Shown one piece after another: positions 58,000 through 64,000 of a stretch of DNA of 64,000 nt; the stretch's first letter is position 1; each line of letters opens with the position of its first letter. The translations under genes and the position numbers were made by a program. The notes under the pieces were generated by a model. It saw nothing but the letters and a program-made list of their open reading frames with translations, was not told where the DNA came from and did not search any database. Where the stretch lies: contig NC_092796.1 in the NCBI RefSeq assembly GCF_918797505.1, positions 60,480,851 to 60,544,850 of the forward strand. The letters are read 5' to 3'. Origin of the DNA: Bemisia tabaci. Taxonomy: Eukaryota > Arthropoda > Insecta > Hemiptera > Aleyrodidae.

Positions 58000-58420
58000 T
58001 ATACACACTTCGATTAAACTTGCCTTCAATTTTCGATATAGGCCAAAGAGCATCCTCAGTGCATTAACATCTCACAGAGAAAATCTGTCTTACACTTCGT
58101 CGCTCCTTTGACGTAAGGGCGTATCATAGGACATGAAGTTAGTTTACTCCCTTGTCAGAGTTTTCCACCTACTCTTACCAATTCGCTTTTAAAAACTGGA
58201 TAGGCAATTAGAGCGTCTTTAGAGCAGTAATGGTCGCTTGCACCGGTTCGAAGAAGTTGCTTCGGTTCTAGCAGGGAAAGGACATACAGTTACTTTATTC
58301 ACAAAGCTTAAGTCTACTTTGACCAATGCGCCTTCAAAAAATTAACAGGCAATATGAGCTTCTTCGGAGCGGCAATAGTTGCTTGCAACAGTTTTGCAAT
58401 ATTCGTTCGGCTCTAGGAGG
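58000..58420. repeat. Diverged tandem repeat, 'CGCCTTCAAT…ATAGGCAA' family, locus 3
   Basis: Three eroded units: TGCCTTCAATTTTCGATATA near 58023, TTCGCTTTTAAAAACTGGAT…AGGCAATTAGAGCG near 58183, and GCGCCTTCAAAAAATTAACA with GGCAATATGAGC near 58329. The latter two continue with RGAGCRGYAATRGTYGCTTGCA as at 27060. Confidence 0.55.
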
Positions 58421-58458
58421 CATGTAAAGTTAATTTATTCTCAGTGCTCACGCCTACA

Positions 58459-58706
58459 CCGCCGTGCTGAGGAAGAACGCCGTATGAACATTCAAGAGTT
58501 GCCAAATTTTCCCCAATTAAACATACATTTCTGAAGAGAGTCCTATTTTTCCTTGAAATTTTAAGATATTTTAGATTAAATTGCGAACAAAACTGTCTGG
58601 AAGAATTGAAGAAAAGTGTTCACAATTTCTCGGGTGCGTTCGTTTTTTGTCGAAGGAAATGCATAGCAACGTCTGAAGGCTCTACGCGTTCTTCTTAGCA
58701 CGGCAG
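58459..58706. mobile_element. MITE, 'CTGCCGTGCTAAG' family, copy with 4-bp TSD
   Basis: Left CCGCCGTGCTGAGGAAGAAC and right GTTCTTCTTAGCACGGCAG. TACA flanks both sides (58455-58458, 58707-58710). Confidence 0.8.
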
Positions 58707-58757
58707 TACACTGCTCAGTTCGCCCTTAATAATCCGACAGGCAGTTTGACTTAGATC

Positions 58758-58908
58758 CCCAGAGGGTCTCTCCTTGGTCGCCTCTCGTAAAGTCTATTAC
58801 CAACCTCCTTTGTCCATTGCAACCACCTGCTCCTACCAATACTACATTTTCTCATAGTCTGATTTGTCTATAGCTTTGTCTATCAATTTCAATACTCACA
58901 ATCAGCCC
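58758..58908. mobile_element. MITE, 'GGGCYGATTATTGAAAT' family, right half
   Basis: It shares GGTCTCTC, AGTCTATTACCAACCTCCTT, TGTCCATTGCAACCACCTGC and the terminus TATCAATTTCAATACTCACA…AGCCC. The left half is missing. Confidence 0.65.
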
Positions 58909-60589
58909 GCCGATGGAATGAAGCTCGGAGCTTGGCGAGGCCGAGCTTGGAGCCTGGATGCGGTCGGGCCGGGGCCGGTGAGATAAATCGTTTCAAAGCT
59001 TCCTGTTAATTAGTGAATAATTAATGAGTAAAAGTTATCATAGCACGACCGGAACGACTGATCGGAGCGATCCGCCCACCGTTGCCACATGATGCTGAAA
59101 AATCATCTTTTCGATATTAAAACGAATGTAAAATATTCACATTTGGGAACCCTGGATCCGCCTTGCCATCTCTGGACGGAGCTCCGAAATGGCTCGCTTG
59201 AATTCTCGAAATTCGGAGCCTCCGCCTGGGAGAAAGTGGGGATTTCGGGGGCGATCGTGGCAACCGGGCGCGACTTAAGCGGCTCTCTCTTGTTGCCACA
59301 TCGGGCGTGGAATTCCGGATTTCACCGGGCCCGGGTCCCACTCCCGCTGCCGGTGCCGGTGCCGACTGCCGAGATCCACATTCCAAGGTCATTAACCCCC
59401 GGCCCGGCGCGCTCAACATTTTTGGGGTCCACGCTTCTTGCATCGTGCTTCCTGTCAAGGTGCACACTTGAGCACCGACAGATTAATCTTTGAAATCCAG
59501 GAAACCTCCTTTCATCTTTTACATTCCCGTCTCATATTTTTGGATATCACGAGACTCCTCCAGTCTAGATTGTCCTCCTGAAATTTCTCACTGTCAGAAT
59601 AGAACTTTCCGCTTTGCTCTTTTCGTTAATCGTGCTTTCTTGTGGTTCTAAGGAGGAGTTTTTGGGCTCACCCTGAATTTCCTCAACTTTACGATTTTTT
59701 GCTCATTAAAGATCTATATTGCTGGGAATGCATCATGATTTGGTCATTTTTGGTCTCTTTTTGTGTCAAATACTGGTCGAAAAAGGGCCTGCAAGTCAAT
59801 TTCGGCAAAAAATACGGGTCTTGTATTGATCTCCGGTTAAATGCCAAGAACTCCTATTTTTCGCAAAACTTCAGTCAGTACTAGACCTGAAATGAGCAAA
59901 CCTGAATGCATCTCGTAAAGTATAGATCTTCAATGAGAAAAAAATTGTAAATTTGAAGTAATTCAGCGAAGATGGGCCCAGAAACGACCCTTATCGATAC
60001 CCTTCCTTTCTGGTTATTTTTAGACTTTGATTTCCCCGCAGAACAGCATGGCCTCCGGAGTCGTTCATAGAATGCATAATGATAAATTTTGGATTTTCCA
60101 GGGATTGTTCAAATTATTTTCACAAAAAAAGGAGGGAAAATGCATAGCATTGCTCTTGAATTCAGGGTCGGACTGGCTCGCATCTGAGGGCGTAGACCCT
60201 TGGCTGGTTAAAGGGGCGTAATGTGATATTTCCTGATGGGGCATCCCCTTCGTGGAGAGGGGTTCAGAAAATTTTGGCAAAGCAGCACAAGTTTACGCTA
60301 TTTTCAGGTTCAAAGTTTATTACTCGTACAGAGTAAAAATTGTAAAATTGAGCGTATTGAAGTGACCGACAGACTTCTGAAATTAAAGAAAAAAAATTGA
60401 AGCCACTAGACGCATCCAAGCACCATTATTTCCATGAGAACCGTGTCAGTGCTGCGGTTTACACGAGCTTAAGACGTGGGTCTAAAAATCCATCCTAAAA
60501 AAGAATCAGGCAAGAACCTAAAAAAAGAAGAAAGAATGAGTATCAACACAGCCGACGACAAGAAAGACGTACTCGGGCCTCGTTTTTAA
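58909..60589. other. Intergenic with a GC-rich strip (about 59150-59420)
   Basis: The open frames at 59089-59493 (both strands) follow the GC-rich strip and show no domain. No gene is supported. Confidence 0.4.
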
Positions 60590-61210
60590 CTTTTCTCCCG
60601 AATCTAACAACACCTCAGTGGCAGCATATAGCAGGCAGCAGGGCATCGCGAACTCACGCTTTGCGTCATCGCGCCTTCAATTTTTCAGACGCAGCACGGA
60701 CGTCCATCAAGTACGAATAGTTGTATCTCTGCGCCGTCGTTAACGCGCATCCTTTCCCTCGCTTTATTTCCATATTGTGTTTGTTTCCGTTTGTCTTATT
60801 CTTAATGGTGCTTCAAGCTCTACGTAAATAACACAGCCGAAGGTAGGAGAGATGTGTTCGGGCCTCTTTTTTAACTTTTCCCCTGAATCTGAGCAACACC
60901 TCATTGGCAGCATGTAGCAGGGCATCGAGAGCTCACGCTTCGCGTCATCGCGCCTTCAATTTTTCAGATGCAGCACGGACGTCCATCAAGTACGAATAGT
61001 TGTATCTCTGCGCCGTCGTTAACGCGCATCCTTTCCCTCGCTTTATTTCCATATTGTTTTTGTTTCCATTTGTCTTATTTGTAATGTTGCTTTAATCTAG
61101 AGAAGAGCATTGCGAGTTCACGACTCACGCCATCGCGTCTTACATTTTTCATATGCAACGAGGACATCCATCTTGCGAGAATAGTTGTATCGCGTTTACA
61201 CTTTAGATGT
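60590..61210 (+). repeat. ~280-bp tandem array, 'GCAGCACGGACGTCCATCAA' family
   Basis: Two full units (GCAGCACGGA at 60691 and 60970) and a truncated, diverged third (GCAACGAGGA at 61154). Shared blocks: GTACGAATAGTTGTATCTCT, GCGCCGTCGTTAACGCGCAT, CCTTTCCCTCGCTTTATTTC and TGTTTCCRTTTGTCTTATT. Confidence 0.8.
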
Positions 61211-61953
61211 CTCTTACTTTTCAATTTCGAAATAAATTAAGGTTAAGTTTGCCCGAGATATGCTAAAATGTCCAAATCAATAGTCATTTTGAAAAGGAAG
61301 AAATATGTTTAAAGGTCTCTCGAGAGGTCTATAAAGTGTGCGTATGTCTAAAAATCGAACCGGCTATGGCCTTTACGGGAGTTACACATAGAGAATGAAG
61401 GAAGGGGATGATAAAGCGCCTGTACGTTAACAAAAAGGTGACAATTTCACAGAAAAGTGTTTACGCTTCAGAAAGTAGTTCTTGGACCTCTGTTCCCCAC
61501 TATGCGTAAAAGCACCTCTCTTCACTCCTAACTCTCTCTTCTCCCGTTCATTTAAGAACTTTTCCGCATATATTCTCGGTTGTAATTTTTTTTCCTCTCA
61601 TTTTGCTATCTGTCAGAGGGGCGCGTTTTTGGCGCGCCAAGGGGGCGTATCTGCCAATGGCAGATTGGCCTTATGGCCAGTCCGAGCCTGCTTGAATTCG
61701 TCAGTAGTAAATGAGGAGCAAGATGAACAGTACTATCAGCATTGCAAGCATTATACTCCTTGACCGAGGATGTCCTATGATATTTCAAGTACAGAAAAAA
61801 AGACACTAAAGTATCTGAGCTCACCTGGTAATTATGACCGATGCGCTGGCTGAAAAATCACGGAAATAGGTCACATAGATAGATCTCTAAAAGCAGACTG
61901 GATGAGAAATAAGCGTTTGAGAAGTCAGAGGAGAAGTCACCGATGATCATGCA
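61211..61953. other. Intergenic, nothing recognised
   Basis: No gene seen. A small GGGGCGCGTTTTTGGCGCGCC hairpin lies near 61618-61640. Confidence 0.4.
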
Positions 61954-61955
61954 TA

Positions 61956-62176
61956 GCGACGGTGAAATTCGAACTCTTAGCAACGTTGCAGGTTTCTTGT
62001 CACACTTAATTTTCTCGACGGAAAACAAGTGCATCTTTTTTCTCGGAATTTTTACTGCTATTTCTTCAACAAATATAGAATACTGTGTGACAATTCCAAA
62101 CAAAACTGCTTGTCCTGCTCTTGATTTTTCCCATTTTTCAAACGTGTAAAATATCGGCGGAAATTTTGAGCCGTCA
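61956..62176. mobile_element. MITE, 'TCGACGG' family, diverged copy with TA flanks
   Basis: It starts GCGACGGTGAAATTCGAACT and ends TTTTGAGCCGTCA, with TA on both sides (61954-61955, 62177-62178). The interior aligns through CAACGTTGCAGGTTTCTTGTC. Confidence 0.65.
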
Positions 62177-62559
62177 TACTCAAGATACATGATTTCAACT
62201 TCCATCAATCTGAGTATGTGATATGGGATGGGCGCCCTCTCAACGAGGAAAGTAGGGAATTAGAGGCAGAATTATCAAATTTACCCTCCTACGTCGCGAT
62301 AAAAAACCCACGGGTCTAATAAAAAAGTCTCTGTAGCAATGTTGGGTTGTGGATGACAAGTCACTTTTCCTCCATTTCTCTGTCCTCCTTTCAACATGTC
62401 CTGGTACTTTTTTCATATTCATTTTTTGTCCCAATTTTTGGTAAGTCCTCTGTGTGAAATAGTGTATTGCTTATTGCGACATGCACGCGACTCTCTCTCA
62501 ACATGACACCGTATCAGTAGCGAAGTTGCAAGTTGGCAACAGTGTTTTCCCCATTTAAA
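62177..62559. other. Intergenic, nothing recognised
   Basis: No gene or repeat recognised. Confidence 0.4.
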
Positions 62560-63025
62560 TCCATTGAAAATATCGATTTTATCGATTTATAGGTGAAGAA
62601 TCGATTGTTTTTCTTACATTGCAGAGGTGCGGCGTGAATGATCGATTATCAATATTTTCCCATGTGAAGCTGTGGAAAAGAACAATGCTGCCGTGCTAAG
62701 GAAGAACGCCGTATGAACATTGGAGAGCTGCCAAATTTCCCTTGATAAAACTTGTATTTTGACGACATTTATGCAAAATTTTCTTTGAAATTTTCAGATA
62801 TTTCAGATAAAATTGCGTACAAAATTGTCTGAACATTTTGGGAAAAAATATTCACAATTTTCAATTCCGGTTTTTATCGAAGGTAACTTGGCAACGGCTG
62901 AAGGCTCATACGGCGTTTTTCCTTAGCACGGCAGAATTATTAAGGTGTTCAATGCGAACACCCTGTTTATTGATCCTTTTCCATAGGTTTAAAAGGCTGA
63001 TCAATCGATATATCGCAAAGCATGC
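62560..63025. repeat. Dispersed 'AGGTTTAAATGGCAGATCAAT' repeat, split by a MITE
   Basis: The left part (GAGGTGCGGCGTGAATGATC…GAAGCTGTGGAAAAGAA) and right part (ATTAAGGTGTTCAATGCGAA…CCATAGGTTTAAAAGGCTGA) are continuous in the copy at 53800. Here they are separated by the element at 62688-62934. Confidence 0.7.
62688..62934. mobile_element. MITE, 'CTGCCGTGCTAAG' family, nested copy
   Basis: The ends CTGCCGTGCTAAGGAAGAAC and inverse CTGCCGTGCTAAGGAAAAAC are almost identical. The flanks are AATG and AATT, three of four bases alike. Confidence 0.8.
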
Positions 63026-64000
63026 CACAGTATAAATACGCAAGCTGATGAATTCAGTTTTGTTCCAATTCTGTAGGGGGCGCTTCAATGACAAAAATTG
63101 CAAATCGATCCTTAAAATCACAAAAGTGGGGAATTATTCTCTTCGTTCTGCAAAATCGTCAGTTAGCAGATATGCGGTATTTGTTCGTTAGCCATCGTCA
63201 TCTCATCTCATGCCACCCTGGTCTACGCATTTATTTCTCTGTGGCGTCGTAACTAATTTTGACACATCTGCTAGGCCACCACCTTCTCTGTTTTCTCTGT
63301 GAATGAGACATCTTACACCTGCCCGCTCGGATACGGCTGACATCATTCGCTGAATCCCATTCAGGCTGCGCTGTGGCAAGGAAGCAAGCGACAGCCAACG
63401 GGCGCGGCAAGGCGATACGGTAGGCGCCAGGCGCCACACTGATTGTGAATCATGGGATCGGAGTCCATAGTATTATAGTCTTGATCCATAGCCTATAAGT
63501 TGTTGGGCAAAGTGCACGCAAGGATAGAAACACACCTGTCAGTAAACGTATTGCAAGGAGGAAACGGAGAGTGGACGACAATTTAGGTTAGGAGAAAGTA
63601 TAAATCGAAGGCAAATTGTAAAATCAGACATTTTGTCAAATGCCTCGGCAAATAGCCAAGTATGTACACTTGGATTGAAATTCTGATCTCGTTCCTAATT
63701 TTGGAAAAAATAACTCATCGCTCATGTAAGAAAGCATTCTCTGCAAAAATGTGCATACACGAATAGTTTAAACAATTTTTAGCTCCTGAACGAACATTAT
63801 TCTTTAAATTTTCAGCCTATCATAGAACACGAAATTCCTACGAGTCTAACTTTAAATAAATGAGAAGCATTTGAGGAGGAAGGAACAAGGAGAGTTCGTA
63901 GATTTGATGAGTTATTTTTCCCAAAACATTGAAAACTCGTGACCCCTTCGCCATAAATTTACAACATTTGGTCCAACAACCGTCTCTAAGCCTAGGCATA
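63026..64000. other. Intergenic, nothing recognised
   Basis: No coding exon, RNA gene or clear repeat up to the window edge. Confidence 0.4.

Noticed and set aside
59089..59493. 134-codon frame in a GC-rich strip
   Set aside because: An overlapping antisense frame is equally open; both follow base composition, with no recognisable domain.

Overview
The window is eukaryotic: genes are split by GT-AG introns, the spacers are AT-rich and crowded with short non-autonomous transposons, and there are no bacterial operons. The protein content (an insect-type DNMT3, a Penelope-like retroelement remnant, an ankyrin/F-box-like gene) and the style of the inverted-repeat elements suggest a sap-feeding hemipteran. 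My best guess, from memory of its repeats, is the whitefly Bemisia tabaci, but the sequence alone does not prove the species.

Region 1 (about 1-16,480, + strand) holds one gene: a complete de novo DNA methyltransferase, DNMT3. I rebuilt 14 coding exons (1206-15144) that join in phase into 653 residues with PWWP, ADD and catalytic domains in the usual order. Its introns have collected four small repeats. A degraded Penelope-like element on the - strand follows (about 16,480-18,150); it has lost its RT core and is split by a small inverted-repeat transposon.

Region 2 (about 18,950-34,900) is a repeat graveyard. It contains a hAT-type element with a perfect 8-bp target duplication, tandem and inverted arrays, nested insertions, a (AGT)n microsatellite, and a 2.6-kb foldback element (31160-33765) with roughly 0.9-kb inverted arms. 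The foldback has a perfect 10-bp target duplication and a tRNA-like sequence in its loop. A 500-N assembly gap (34926-35425) abuts another palindrome.

Region 3 (about 35,900-42,200) has a possible orphan last exon on + (35940-36108) and, on -, a two-exon ankyrin-repeat gene ending in an F-box-like/PRANC-type segment (40407-42106). Its apparent frameshift is explained by a 74-nt intron.

Region 4 (about 42,200-64,000) has no gene I can support. It is intergenic DNA with further copies of the same small repeat families, two ~280-315-bp tandem families, and nested insertions. DNMT3 and the ankyrin gene show no functional link.
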